Assembly (NCBI GenBank): GCA_019637075.1
Contig: JAHBWI010000001.1
Location: 186,001-250,000 of the forward strand
Length of the DNA: 64,000 nucleotides
Direction: 5' to 3'
DNA from: Nitrospiraceae bacterium
Lineage (GTDB): Bacteria; Nitrospirota; Nitrospiria; Nitrospirales; Nitrospiraceae
This document shows, one piece after another, positions 55,903-64,000 of this stretch. How positions within the stretch are numbered: the first letter of the stretch is position 1; each line of letters begins with the position of its first letter. The notes under the pieces are model-generated. The model searched no databases. It was given only the letters and a program-made list of their open reading frames with translations, and had not been told where the DNA came from. The position numbers and the translations under genes are program-made.

Positions 55903-56136
55903 CTATTCCTCATTCCATCGTTCTGTCGTTTCCCGATGATTGCGCCTCTTGGCAGGACGCGCAATCAGGACATTGATGAGTCCTTCTTGTTCAGTTGCAT
56001 GGCGGCCGGCGGCCGGCCGATTGCTCTCTGCCGCTTTTCCGATTCCCACCGCTCTCAACCCATCACTGAGAGTCAGCAGCCCAAGCGTCACGAATGTCTT
56101 ACAGAGGTTGCGCCGGTTCAGTTCGCACAGGCTCAT
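55903..56136 (-). CDS. Small hypothetical protein leading the cas operon
   Basis: 77 aa with an AGGAGGG site just upstream. The product begins MSLCELNRRNLCKTFVTLG and has a basic C-terminal half. No family was recognised and no Cas protein of this kind is known to me. It ends 9 nt before cas3, so it would be the first gene of the cas transcript. It could be a regulator, an accessory factor or simply a leader peptide. Confidence 0.55.
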   Translation of the reverse strand: MSLCELNRRNLCKTFVTLGLLTLSDGLRAVGIGKAAESNRPAAGRHATEQEGLINVLIARPAKRRNHRETTERWNEE

Positions 56137-56252
56137 TGCTCCCTCCTTTTCATTCTCTCCGTCATCAGATGTCATTTACATTCGTTCGGGACCATCGCCT
56201 GCGCATCTCAAGCGCCGCAAGGATACCCGTTGTGATTCGTAGATACAATGGC

Positions 56253-56537
56253 CTAACCATAACCCATCCCCGCGTTCCCCACGATCCACCCGGTTTCGCC
56301 ATCCTCGGCGCTTCCCTCACGCACTACCGGCACGGCGATGCAGTGGCCCAACGCCTGATGCTGCGTGATGGCCTCGTCGGTCTTCGCGAGGTGCACGTCG
56401 CGGCGGCATTCGAGGCAATAGCGCACATCCTGCTCCATCGTCGGCTTCAGCCTCTGCCACTGCTTCGGACAGATGAAACTGAATCGGCAACGGATCGTCG
56501 CCTCGTCGTTCCAGGCTCTGTTGTTGTCACCGGCCAT
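56253..56537 (-). CDS. Small zinc-ribbon-like protein
   Basis: 94 aa. Cysteine pairs occur in the pattern FICPKQWQRLKPT and RYCLECRRDVHLA, followed by a later GHCIAVPV. The sequence resembles a short metal-binding domain found in many bacterial proteins of unknown function. GAGGTGA precedes the ATG. It lies 116 nt upstream of the small cas-leading gene, in the same direction. Confidence 0.65.
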   Translation of the reverse strand: MAGDNNRAWNDEATIRCRFSFICPKQWQRLKPTMEQDVRYCLECRRDVHLAKTDEAITQHQALGHCIAVPVVREGSAEDGETGWIVGNAGMGYG

Positions 56538-56564
56538 GGTTCACCTCGCTGCGTATCTCGTATC

Positions 56565-56640
56565 TCGTGAAGCGTGGTTCGTATTTCGCCGTTACCTCTG
56601 ACCATAAGCTATTCGCCATTCGCTATCCGCTATCCGCCAT
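56565..56640. repeat. Short tandem heptamer repeats
   Basis: The stretch 56609-56640 is made of 7-bp units of the form C(T/C)AT(T/C)CG in tandem. An 18-nt sequence, TCGTGAAGCGTGGTTCGT, at 56565-56582 recurs exactly at 57180-57197. These look like dispersed low-complexity intergenic repeats. Confidence 0.6.
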
Positions 56641-56987
56641 CATTTCCCCAACGGCGCAAACGGCACGTTGGAATTGAACTCATTGATCGGGTTCAGCGGA
56701 TTGGCCTGGTTGTAGCGATTGATTGGATTGAAAGGATTGTTGAGGTTGTACTGGTTGATCGGGTTGGCGGGGTTGTTGGGATCGTAGCGGTTGATGGGAT
56801 TGAACGGATTGCTCGGGCTGTAGGCCTGCGCGGGGTTCAGCGGATTGTCCGGCCGGTACTGATTCGCGGGATTGAAAATGTTGTAGTCGCGCTCGTACTT
56901 CTCGCCGAAGCCGGGCTCGGCGCCCGCGCTGCCACCCGTGCCTACGAGGATCACCACGACGGTTGCGGCCACGATTGCCTGTCGCAT
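56640..56987 (-). CDS. Secreted protein of NPxNP-type tandem repeats
   Basis: 115 aa from the ATG preceded by GGGAGGTG. A signal peptide (residues about 3-23) precedes a region built almost entirely of repeats of the form NPxNPxNxY, such as YDPNNPANPINQY and YNLNNPFNPINRY. About eight units are present. The composition is dominated by Asn, Pro and Tyr. Likely exported, elongated and perhaps self-associating. No family recognised. Confidence 0.75.
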   Translation of the reverse strand: MRQAIVAATVVVILVGTGGSAGAEPGFGEKYERDYNIFNPANQYRPDNPLNPAQAYSPSNPFNPINRYDPNNPANPINQYNLNNPFNPINRYNQANPLNPINEFNSNVPFAPLGK

Positions 56988-57323
56988 AGGCACCTCCCCT
57001 GTTCCCTGACGTTCCCCTCAACGCTTCCCCTCCACGTGAGAGAAAGCCCATCGAGTCAAAATCGGGAACAGGATACCCCATGGGCGTGACATCCAAGGTC
57101 ACTCCGAAACAGCGTGACTATCGCAGAGACAACACACGTTGCGTGACAGAATAGGTCACTCGAAGACGTCGTTCGTATTTCGTGAAGCGTGGTTCGTGGG
57201 AGAAGGGCGTCAGAGGTTAGAGGTGAGATGCGGGATTACCGGCGAAACTGGACAGTCGGTCACCCCCTGCTCTTCCGGCTTCCCTCCCCTCTTGCCGTTT
57301 GCTATACGCCATCCCACGCCCCA
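56988..57323. other. Intergenic region with a dispersed 18-nt repeat
   Basis: About 335 bases. It contains the second copy (57180-57197) of the 18-nt sequence described at 56565-56582. No gene was supported. Confidence 0.45.
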
Positions 57324-58307
57324 TCACTGGTCGGCGATTTTCTTGGCCTCTTCCACGACGACTTGCCGCAACGCGTCCGGCTTCATGACTCGGACGCCGC
57401 TTCCGAAGCTCAAGATCCAGCCGATCAATTCGCGGCTGTCGGCCACCGAGAGGCTCATGCGGAGACCGCCGCCCTTGAGCCTGGTCATGACCTGCGTGCC
57501 GTGCCAGACCCGATCCTTTACCCAGGCGGCGGTGGCGCGGTCGAACTCCAACTGCACGTCGATGCGCGGCCCCCGCATCACGGTCAGGGCGTCCTGCACG
57601 AAGGCGTCGAAGTCGAAATGCAGCGGCACTTGATAGGGATTGTCGGTGAGCGTGACGGACTTGATCCGCTCCACCGCGAACATGCGCGGCTCCCGCCGCA
57701 GGTGGCAATAGCCGATCAGGTACAGCCCACCCGCCGCATACCACAGCCGGTAGGGATCGACCGCGCGCCTGGTCGTCCGGCCGCGCGAGGCGGAGTCGTA
57801 GCGCATCTGGATCGCCGTCTTGTCGGTGATGGCGCGCGTGAGCCGGTCGATCGTCTCGCGATGCTGCCGATAGCGCTTGTGCGGACCGAGGCCGACCGTG
57901 AAGGTGCCGTCGAGCTGTTGGACCAGCGCGACCCCATGGGTCGGGAGCGCCGCCGCCGCCTTGCCCAAGGCGGACTGGAGCGACGTGTGCAATTCGGTCC
58001 CCTCGAGCGGGGTGATCAGCCGGCGCGTGAAGGTCAGGGCCATCAACTCGGTCGGAGAAAAGCGCAGGCCCGGCGCGTTGCGCACCCCTTCCATCAGACG
58101 CCAGGTGGTCTGCCCGTTGACGCGGTTGGTCACGAGCGGATAGCCGGCCTCTTCGAGCGCCGCAAGATCGCGGCGGAGCGTCCTAGGATGGCGGGTCGCG
58201 CCGGGCGCGAGCAGCTCGCCCAGTTGCTCCAACGTCAACCCCATCCGAGACGCCTCGAGATGCTTCAGGATCACCAACAGGCGCACGGCCTGATCGTTGC
58301 GCGGCAT
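57324..58307 (-). CDS. WYL-domain transcriptional regulator
   Basis: 327 aa from the ATG preceded by GGAGGA; an in-frame start 15 nt upstream is less likely. An N-terminal HTH (LTLEQLGELL and TLRRDLAALEEAGYPL) is followed by a WYL ligand-binding domain (VDPYRLWYAAGGLYLIGYCH) and a WCX-type C-terminus. WYL regulators often bind single-stranded nucleic acid or modified nucleotides and control CRISPR or defence genes. Whether it controls the cas operon nearby is unknown. Confidence 0.88.
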   Translation of the reverse strand: MPRNDQAVRLLVILKHLEASRMGLTLEQLGELLAPGATRHPRTLRRDLAALEEAGYPLVTNRVNGQTTWRLMEGVRNAPGLRFSPTELMALTFTRRLITPLEGTELHTSLQSALGKAAAALPTHGVALVQQLDGTFTVGLGPHKRYRQHRETIDRLTRAITDKTAIQMRYDSASRGRTTRRAVDPYRLWYAAGGLYLIGYCHLRREPRMFAVERIKSVTLTDNPYQVPLHFDFDAFVQDALTVMRGPRIDVQLEFDRATAAWVKDRVWHGTQVMTRLKGGGLRMSLSVADSRELIGWILSFGSGVRVMKPDALRQVVVEEAKKIADQ

Positions 58308-58580
58308 CGACGATTCCTCCACTCAATCGGGATTTTTTCCGGCGACAGTGTAGCGACGGCTCAAGGACAAATCCACCGCAAACCGCCGGAAATCCCCATC
58401 AGGAGCCGACATTTTCAAACTTAAAGCGACCGGAACTGAACCTCAAGCGATGCATGAATGACAATAAAAACGCATCGCTGGGCCGGCAAGACGCGCCGTT
58501 GCCCGGGAGGGACCACAGCCGCCTACCAATGATCCTTCCGAGCTTGCTACCTCCCCTTCTCTCTATTGGGATGAAGAAAC

Positions 58581-58691
58581 GCGGGGGAAGGAAGTTCCTA
58601 GCGCGCGCATCGAGGGACCACAGCCCTCTGGATGCACCTACAGATGGATCTTCGTGGGGCCTCTGCGAGCGACAGGAACTTCCTCCCCCGC
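58581..58691. repeat. Palindromic element, copy 1 (upstream of the Phd gene)
   Basis: Arms at 58581-58599 and 58674-58691 (GCGGGGGA..GGAAGTTCCT, one bulged base) enclose a 74-nt loop. The loop contains AGGGACCACAGCC (58613-58625), also found at 58508-58520. The loop is related to that of the copy at 59550-59669, although the arms differ. Confidence 0.6.
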
Positions 58692-58705
58692 TCTTCCCTC
58701 TCACC

Positions 58706-58743
58706 CGTTTGACTTCACCACCCCATACTTCTAGAATCCGCCG
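58706..58743 (+). repeat. 38-bp direct repeat, copy 1, containing a promoter
   Basis: Identical to 59680-59717. The two copies flank the Phd/PIN genes, suggesting that insertion of the toxin-antitoxin pair duplicated the region upstream of dnaE. Confidence 0.85.
58709..58737 (+). promoter_or_regulatory. Sigma-70-type promoter of the Phd/PIN operon
   Basis: TTGACT (58709-58714), a 17-bp spacer, and TAGAAT (58732-58737). The start codon of phd follows at 58745, so the expected transcription start is at or next to the ATG. This would give a leaderless mRNA. Sequence shows the elements; leaderless transcription is inference. Confidence 0.75.
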
Positions 58744-58744
58744 C

Positions 58745-59041
58745 ATGGTAAAGAAACTGAGCCTTACACGCGCCCGGCGCGACTTTTCAGAGTTGCTCGG
58801 CCGCGTTCACAGCAAGAAAGACACGGTCATTGTCGAACAAGATGGCAAGCCGGTCGTTGCCATGATTGACTTCGAGCGCTACCAATCGCTGACTTCAAAG
58901 CGCGAGCGCCTCTTCCGCGTCGTCGATCGCCTGTGGGACAAGAATCGCGGGAAGTCTGCGCGGCAGGCGGCACGCGATGCATCGGAAGCAGTGGCGGAGA
59001 TCAAGACCATCATCAGAAAATCCCGGCGTCGGAGTGCCTAG
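58745..59041 (+). CDS. Phd/YefM-family antitoxin
   Basis: 98 aa. The pattern KLSLTRARRDFSELLGRVHS, VIVEQDGKPVVAMIDFERYQ is typical of Phd/YefM antitoxins, which repress their own operon and bind the toxin. The C-terminal 40 residues are charged and helical, as expected for toxin binding. The start is the ATG 8 nt after the promoter's 10 box, with no ribosome-binding site. It overlaps the PIN gene by 8 nt. Confidence 0.82.
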   Translation: MVKKLSLTRARRDFSELLGRVHSKKDTVIVEQDGKPVVAMIDFERYQSLTSKRERLFRVVDRLWDKNRGKSARQAARDASEAVAEIKTIIRKSRRRSA

Positions 59042-59459
59042 AGCGGTCCTCGACACCAACACCCTGATCAGCGCCCTCATCACTCCGAAGGGCACCCCCG
59101 CACGCATCGTGCAAGCCTGGAGAGATGGTCGATTCGATCTGGTCACCAGCCCGCCGTTGCTTTCAGAGTTTCGAAGCGCGATCTCTCGCCCCAAGATTCG
59201 GACCCGATACAACCTCTCGACGACAGACATCCGCGAGATCTTAAAGCTCCTCACGGGAGCCACGATTCTCGTCGGAACGGGCACGTTACCCCCAGTCACC
59301 CTGCGCGATCCCGACGACCTTCCCGTGTTGAGCTGCGCGATCGAGGGCAAGGCGGACTATATCGTCACGGGAGACAATGACCTGCTTGTCCTTGAGCGGT
59401 ACCAGAAGATCTTGATCGTCCGCCCCTCGGCCTTTCTCCGACTCATCCCCACGGCCTGA
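59034..59459 (+). CDS. PIN-domain toxin
   Basis: 141 aa from a GTG inside the end of the antitoxin gene; an ATG 57 nt upstream is in frame but lies deep within the antitoxin. Acidic residues of the PIN site are visible: AVLDTNTLISALI, a central Glu in LLSEFRSAI, RDPDDLPVLSCAI and TGDNDLLVL. PIN toxins are Mg-dependent RNases, commonly paired with Phd-type antitoxins. The arrangement is a standard toxin-antitoxin operon. Confidence 0.85.
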   Translation: MPRAVLDTNTLISALITPKGTPARIVQAWRDGRFDLVTSPPLLSEFRSAISRPKIRTRYNLSTTDIREILKLLTGATILVGTGTLPPVTLRDPDDLPVLSCAIEGKADYIVTGDNDLLVLERYQKILIVRPSAFLRLIPTA

Positions 59460-59549
59460 AGAATCGGAATCCAACAACTTCCAAGAGCGACCCCCTTCCC
59501 CCAACATCGCACACGCCTTCGATATATATGGGATGAGATGAATCCCCCA

Positions 59550-59669
59550 GGGGCGGGGAGTTGCGGTCATCCCCTGCGGCCGTCGAGCGAGCACCGCCCT
59601 CTACTTAAAAATATGATGCGATCTTGGTGCGCGCTCCGGGAGCTGAGGATGACCGCAACTCCCCGCCCC
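59550..59669. repeat. Palindromic element, copy 2 (upstream of dnaE)
   Basis: Perfect 23-bp inverted repeat: 59550-59572 starts GGGGCGGGGAGTTGCGG and pairs with 59647-59669. The loop is 74 nt, the same length as in copy 1. The loop shares short blocks with copy 1 (TCGAG..., GCCCTCT, ATCTT.GTG). It lies just upstream of the dnaE promoter. Confidence 0.65.
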
Positions 59670-59679
59670 TCCCCATCCA

Positions 59680-59717
59680 CGTTTGACTTCACCACCCCAT
59701 ACTTCTAGAATCCGCCG
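59680..59717 (+). repeat. 38-bp direct repeat, copy 2, containing the dnaE promoter
   Basis: Exact copy of 58706-58743. Together they bracket the Phd/PIN module. Confidence 0.85.
59683..59711 (+). promoter_or_regulatory. Sigma-70-type promoter of dnaE
   Basis: TTGACT (59683-59688), 17-bp spacer, TAGAAT (59706-59711). The dnaE ATG is at 59735, so the 5' untranslated region would be only about 17 nt, without a clear ribosome-binding site. Confidence 0.75.
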
Positions 59718-59734
59718 AACCACTCTTTCGATCC

Positions 59735-62700
59735 ATGTCATCCCAATTCGTCCACCTCCATCTGCATACCCAGTACAGCCTCCTCGACGGTGCAAACCAG
59801 ATCGAGCCGCTCGTGAAGCGCGTCAAGGAATTCGGCCAACCGGCCGTGGCCATGACCGACCACGGCAACATGTTCGGGGCGGTTGAGTTCTACCGGAAGG
59901 CGAAGGATGCGGGGGTCAAGGCCATCATCGGCTGCGAAGCCTACATGGCCCCAGGCAGCCGCTTGGCCAAGGACAGCGGGCTCGCCCACAACGACTACTA
60001 CCATCTGATTCTGCTGGCGCAAAACCTCAAGGGATACCAGAACCTCGTCAAGCTGGTGAGCAAAGCATATCTTGAAGGGTTCTACTATAAGCCGCGGATG
60101 GACAAAGAGATTCTTCAGCAGCATAGCGAGGGATTGATCGCCCTCTCCGGCTGCTTGAGCGGCGAGGTCGCGTACCTCATCGGACAAAAAGACCTGGAGG
60201 GCGCCACCAAGGTCGCGGGCGAGTATCGCGAGATCTTCGGGAAGGACAATTACTACCTCGAACTCCAGGCCAACGGGCTCGAGCACCAGCGCATCGCGAA
60301 CGAAGGGCTGCTCGAGATCCATAAGAAGCTCGATATCCCCCTGGCCGGGACGAACGACTGCCACTATCTCAAGAAGGAAGACTCCCGCCCGCACGACCTG
60401 ATGCTCTGCCTCCAAACCGGCAAGACCATCAACGATCCGAACCGGATGAAGTTCGACACGGATCAGCTCTACGTCAAATCGACGGAGGAGATCCTGCGCG
60501 AGTTCAAGGAACTGCCGACGGCGGTCTCGAACACGGTGAAGATCGCCGAGGCCTGCACGCTCGAGCTGGCGCTGAACAAGACCTACTTGCCGCAATTCAA
60601 GGTGCCGGAAGGCTTCACCCGCGAAACGTATGTGGAGCAGTTGGCCAAGGATGGCCTCGCGGCGCGCCTAAAGGAACGGCCGAGCGCGATTCCCGAGCAG
60701 GTCTACCAGTTGCGGTTGAAAGAAGAGCTGGCGGTGATCTGCTCGATGGGCTTCGCCGGGTACTTCCTGATCGTGTGGGACATCATCAAGTTCGCCCGCT
60801 CGCGCGGCATCCCTGTCGGACCTGGACGCGGATCGGCGGCGGGCAGCCTGGTCGCCTACGCCCTGCGCATCACGGACTTGGACCCCCTGGTCTACTCGCT
60901 CCTCTTCGAACGGTTCCTCAATCCCGAGCGCGTGTCCCTGCCGGATATCGACATGGACTTCTGCATGGATCGCCGGGATGAGGTGATCAACTATGTGATC
61001 CACAAGTACGGCGAGGACCACGTCGCGCAGATCATCACGTTCGGGACGATGAAGGCGAAGGCGGCGATCCGCGACGTGGGCCGCGTGCTCGAAATGCCCT
61101 ACGCCGAGGTGGACCGCATCGCGAAGCTCGTGCCCGACGACCTCAAGATCACGCTCGACAAGGCGCTCGAGCAGGAACCGCGGCTCAAGGAATTGGTCGA
61201 CAAGGACCCGAAGGTCCAGGAGCTCATGTCGGTAGCGCAGTCGCTCGAAGGGCTCGCGCGCCACGCCTCGACCCACGCGGCCGGCGTCGTGATCTCCGAC
61301 CAACCGCTGACCGAGCACGTCCCGCTCTACAAGGGTCCCAAGGACGAAATCGTCACGCAATATTCGATGGGCGACGTCGAGAAGATCGGGCTGGTGAAGT
61401 TCGACTTCTTGGGCTTGAAGACGCTCACGATGATTCACCGCGCCGAGAATCTCGTCAATGAAGGGCGCCCGGATCAGCCGCCGCTGCACGTGGACCAACT
61501 GGCGTTCGACGATGCCGCCACGTTCGCCCTGCTCTCTTCGGGCAAGACCACCGGTGTGTTCCAGCTGGAAAGCTCCGGCATGCGCGACCTGTTGATGGGG
61601 CTGAAGCCGGACCGCTTCGAAGACATCATCGCCATCATCGCGCTCTATCGCCCCGGTCCGATGGACCTGATCCCGGACTTCATCAAGCGCAAGCAGGGCA
61701 AGATCCCGATCACCTACGAGACGCCCGAGCTCGAACCGATCCTGAAGGACACGTACGGCGTCATCGTGTACCAGGAGCAGGTCATGGCCATCGCCAACAA
61801 GGTGGCCGGGTTCTCGCTCGGACAAGCCGACATTCTCCGCCGCGCGATGGGAAAGAAGAAGCCCGAGGAGATGGAAAAGCTCCGCGTGCAGTTCCTGGAA
61901 GGCGCGAAGGGGAAGAAGATCCAGGAAAAGAAAGCGGACAAGCTTTACGAGCTGATCCAAAAGTTCGCCGGCTACGGGTTCAACAAGTCGCACGCGGCGG
62001 CCTACGCGGTGGTCTGCTACCAGACGGCCTATCTCAAGGCGCACTACCCGACCGAATTCATGGCCGCGCTCATGACCAGCGACATGGGCAACGCCGACAA
62101 GATCGTGGGCTACTTCACCGAATGCCGCGGGCTCGGCATCCCGGTGTTGCCGCCCGACGTGAACCAGAGCCAGAAATACTTCGCGGTCGTGGACGGCGGC
62201 ATCCGGTTCGGCCTCGCGGCGATCAAGAACGTGGGCGAAGGCGCGGTCGAATCCATCATCGAGATCCGGAACGAGACCGGCCCCTTCCGCTCGTTCTTCG
62301 ATTTTTGCCGGCGCGCCGACATGCACAAGGTCAACAAGCGGATGATGGAAGGGCTGATCAAGGCCGGCGCGTTCGATTCGATGGGCGGCCGCCGTTCCCA
62401 ATTCATCGCGGTACTCGACCAGGCGATGGAAGAAGGCGCGACGATTCAAAAAGAGCGGGCGATGGGGCAAACGAGCATCTTCGGCGACGAACTGCCGGGG
62501 ACGACCCAGACCTTGGACGAGCCGAAACTGCCCGACGTGCCCGAGTGGAGCCAGGGCGACATGCTCAAGTACGAGCGGGAGCTGACGGGCTTCTACATCA
62601 GCGCCCACCCGCTCGCGCGCTATGAAGCCGCCATCCGTCTCTTCGCCACCACGACGACCGAACAGGTGGGGAACGTTCAGGACGGCCGGGAGGTGAAGCT

Positions 62701-63187
62701 CTGCGGAATCATCACGGCGGTGAAGAGCATGCTGACCAAAAAGGGCGACCGCATGGCCTACATCACGCTGGAGGATTTACACGGGATGGTAGAAGTGATA
62801 GCCTTCCCCGACCTCTATCGGGAAAGCGCCGATCTGATCGTCCCCGAGCGAGTCGTGCGGCTCACGGGCACCGTGGATCGAGGCGAAAAGGGCACCAAGC
62901 TGCGCGGCAGCAAGATCGAACCCTTGGCCGAACTACAGAACAAGAACATCTCCAAAGTCACCATCCGCCTGGCCGACAGCCCGGGCATGTCGACCCGATT
63001 GCCCATCCTGCGCCAGGTGTTCCAAAAATATCCGGGCTCCTCGAGCGTCTCCTTGGTCTTTGTGGTGAGTCCGACCCTGGAAGCCCAGACGGCTCCGCTC
63101 CCGGACGTGAAGATTACCCCCAGCGAACACTTCATGGCAGATATTGAGGAAGTGCTAGGCAAGGGCACTATTACTTTGGTATCCTGA
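59735..63187 (+). CDS. dnaE: DNA polymerase III alpha subunit
   Basis: 1150 aa replicative polymerase of the C family. The N-terminal PHP domain has HLHTQYSLLDGA and MTDHGNMFGAVEF. The polymerase core includes VGPGRGSAAGSLVAYAL and the catalytic PDIDMDF. The C-terminal part has the beta-binding and OB-fold regions (KKGDRMAYITLEDLHGMVEV). Normal length for DnaE1. It starts at the first ATG after the promoter, and accA follows 38 nt after it. Confidence 0.97.
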   Translation: MSSQFVHLHLHTQYSLLDGANQIEPLVKRVKEFGQPAVAMTDHGNMFGAVEFYRKAKDAGVKAIIGCEAYMAPGSRLAKDSGLAHNDYYHLILLAQNLKGYQNLVKLVSKAYLEGFYYKPRMDKEILQQHSEGLIALSGCLSGEVAYLIGQKDLEGATKVAGEYREIFGKDNYYLELQANGLEHQRIANEGLLEIHKKLDIPLAGTNDCHYLKKEDSRPHDLMLCLQTGKTINDPNRMKFDTDQLYVKSTEEILREFKELPTAVSNTVKIAEACTLELALNKTYLPQFKVPEGFTRETYVEQLAKDGLAARLKERPSAIPEQVYQLRLKEELAVICSMGFAGYFLIVWDIIKFARSRGIPVGPGRGSAAGSLVAYALRITDLDPLVYSLLFERFLNPERVSLPDIDMDFCMDRRDEVINYVIHKYGEDHVAQIITFGTMKAKAAIRDVGRVLEMPYAEVDRIAKLVPDDLKITLDKALEQEPRLKELVDKDPKVQELMSVAQSLEGLARHASTHAAGVVISDQPLTEHVPLYKGPKDEIVTQYSMGDVEKIGLVKFDFLGLKTLTMIHRAENLVNEGRPDQPPLHVDQLAFDDAATFALLSSGKTTGVFQLESSGMRDLLMGLKPDRFEDIIAIIALYRPGPMDLIPDFIKRKQGKIPITYETPELEPILKDTYGVIVYQEQVMAIANKVAGFSLGQADILRRAMGKKKPEEMEKLRVQFLEGAKGKKIQEKKADKLYELIQKFAGYGFNKSHAAAYAVVCYQTAYLKAHYPTEFMAALMTSDMGNADKIVGYFTECRGLGIPVLPPDVNQSQKYFAVVDGGIRFGLAAIKNVGEGAVESIIEIRNETGPFRSFFDFCRRADMHKVNKRMMEGLIKAGAFDSMGGRRSQFIAVLDQAMEEGATIQKERAMGQTSIFGDELPGTTQTLDEPKLPDVPEWSQGDMLKYERELTGFYISAHPLARYEAAIRLFATTTTEQVGNVQDGREVKLCGIITAVKSMLTKKGDRMAYITLEDLHGMVEVIAFPDLYRESADLIVPERVVRLTGTVDRGEKGTKLRGSKIEPLAELQNKNISKVTIRLADSPGMSTRLPILRQVFQKYPGSSSVSLVFVVSPTLEAQTAPLPDVKITPSEHFMADIEEVLGKGTITLVS

Positions 63188-63225
63188 CCGGAATACTGGG
63201 TTGAACCCTTAATGGGGACGTCCAC

Positions 63226-64000
63226 ATGAGAGACTATCTCGATTTCGAAAAACCGATCCGCGAACTCGAAGAGAAAATCGAGAAGCTGGCTTCCGCCGAA
63301 TCGCCGAAGGCCGGCACCCAGGAAGAAATTCGCAAGCTGCGCGGGAAACTGGCGCAGGTCGAACACGAACTGTACAGCAGCCTCACGCCCTGGCAACGCA
63401 CGCAGTTGGCCCGCCATCCCCAACGGCCGACCACGCTGGACTACATCGGCGAACTCTGCCGGGATTTCATGGAATTGCACGGGGACCGCGGGTTCGGCGA
63501 CGACCGCGCCATCGTGGGCGGCTTTGCCCGCTTCAATGACCGATCGGTCATGATCATCGGCCACCAAAAGGGCAAAACGCTCAAGGAGCGGATGCAGCGC
63601 AACTTCGGCATGCCCAATCCCGAAGGTTACCGCAAGGCGCTCCGTCTGATGCGGCTGGCGGAAAAGTTCAACCGTCCGATCGTCACCTTCATCGACACCC
63701 CGGGGGCCTACCCCGGCATCGGCGCCGAGGAGCGCGGCCAGGCCGAAGCGATCGCCCGCAATCTTCTGGTCATGTCCCGATTGTCCGTGCCCATCATTTC
63801 CATCGTGATCGGCGAAGGCGGCAGCGGCGGAGCCCTGGCCCTGGGCGTGAGTGACCGGATTCTGATGCTGGAACATTCCGTCTACTCCGTGATTTCCCCC
63901 GAAGGCTGCGCCGCGATTTTGTACGACGATCCCGCCAAGGTGCCCGATGCCGCAGCCTCGTTGAAGATGACGGCCCAGGATCTCGTCGGCCTTGGAATCG
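63226..64000 (+). CDS. accA: Acetyl-CoA carboxylase carboxyltransferase subunit alpha (partial)
   Basis: The first 258 codons are in the window; the gene continues past the edge. The N-terminus [20 protein letters not shown], the biotin-carboxyl-binding region with [20 protein letters not shown] and [13 protein letters not shown] identify AccA. It transfers CO2 from carboxybiotin to acetyl-CoA in fatty-acid synthesis. dnaE-accA adjacency is common in bacteria. Confidence 0.96.
   Translation, partial: MRDYLDFEKPIRELEEKIEKLASAESPKAGTQEEIRKLRGKLAQVEHELYSSLTPWQRTQLARHPQRPTTLDYIGELCRDFMELHGDRGFGDDRAIVGGFARFNDRSVMIIGHQKGKTLKERMQRNFGMPNPEGYRKALRLMRLAEKFNRPIVTFIDTPGAYPGIGAEERGQAEAIARNLLVMSRLSVPIISIVIGEGGSGGALALGVSDRILMLEHSVYSVISPEGCAAILYDDPAKVPDAAASLKMTAQDLVGLGI

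Noticed and set aside
57189-58424. 411-codon plus-strand frame opposite the WYL gene
   Set aside because: Shadow; the WYL protein is well supported by motifs and its ribosome-binding site.
60668-62608. 646-codon minus-strand open frame opposite dnaE
   Set aside because: Antisense shadow; composition rich in Arg, Asp and His as expected for reversed GC-rich codons.

Overview
The window is a bacterial chromosome segment of about 64 kb. The core genes are GC-rich (visibly near 60 percent) and resemble those of Nitrospira and relatives (phylum Nitrospirota). This assignment rests on the general look of the DnaE, AccA, PurH/PurD, EF-G-like and HtrA proteins, the PEP-CTERM-type protein and the many GC-rich intergenic palindromes. 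It is an inference, not a database result.

Layout. (1) Positions 239-19515 are a complete Tn7-like transposon of 19,277 bp. I could delimit it from the sequence: imperfect terminal inverted repeats that both begin TGTCCGA (21 of 29 positions match) are flanked by an exact 5-bp target duplication, GAAAC. It carries tnsA-tnsB-tnsC-tniQ at its right end and a visibly less GC-rich cargo of defence-type genes. The cargo is a type III restriction-modification pair, an XRE/ImmA-IrrE/HTH regulator cluster, a DUF2188 protein, a metallo-beta-lactamase-fold protein, a three-domain ubiquitin-like enzyme (E2-E1-JAB), a patatin-like phospholipase, a second ImmA/IrrE protease, and a sigma-factor-like gene with a partner. 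(2) Positions 19586-36306 and the flanks after it are core chromosome: an HtrA protease, an EF-G paralogue, radC, rsmD-coaD-aminotransferase, an FmdB-type zinc ribbon, a YrdC/Sua5 protein, purD, purH, a BON/OmpA protein, a coiled-coil/HhH protein and a PEP-CTERM protein. (3) Positions 36340-40719 hold small, mostly minus-strand genes (membrane protein, CBS-pair protein, lipoprotein, SEC-C protein, DUF2061). (4) Positions 40837-56136 are a complete type I-G (formerly I-U) CRISPR-Cas locus: a 63-repeat array, cas2, a cas4-cas1 fusion, csb2 (cas5-cas6), csb1 (cas7), csx17 (cas8), an unexpected nucleotidyltransferase gene, cas3 and a small leading ORF, all read leftwards. (5) Positions 56253-64000 hold small genes, a WYL regulator, a Phd/PIN toxin-antitoxin pair between duplicated copies of a promoter, dnaE, and the 5' part of accA.

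How the parts work together. The window carries two separate layers of defence. The mobile layer on the Tn7-like element combines DNA modification/restriction with what looks like a protein-conjugation-controlled membrane-damaging module: MBL, E2-E1-JAB and patatin overlap by ATGA junctions. It resembles the accessory half of type II CBASS (Cap2/Cap3 plus a CapV-like effector) but has no recognisable CD-NTase, and an MBL protein stands in the first position. This is the best candidate in the window for an incompletely described system. The resident layer is the type I-G CRISPR-Cas system. Several of its spacers translate to recognisable phage-type motifs (terminase, DnaB-type helicase, XRE repressor), and its operon contains an embedded MNT/AbiEii-like nucleotidyltransferase.
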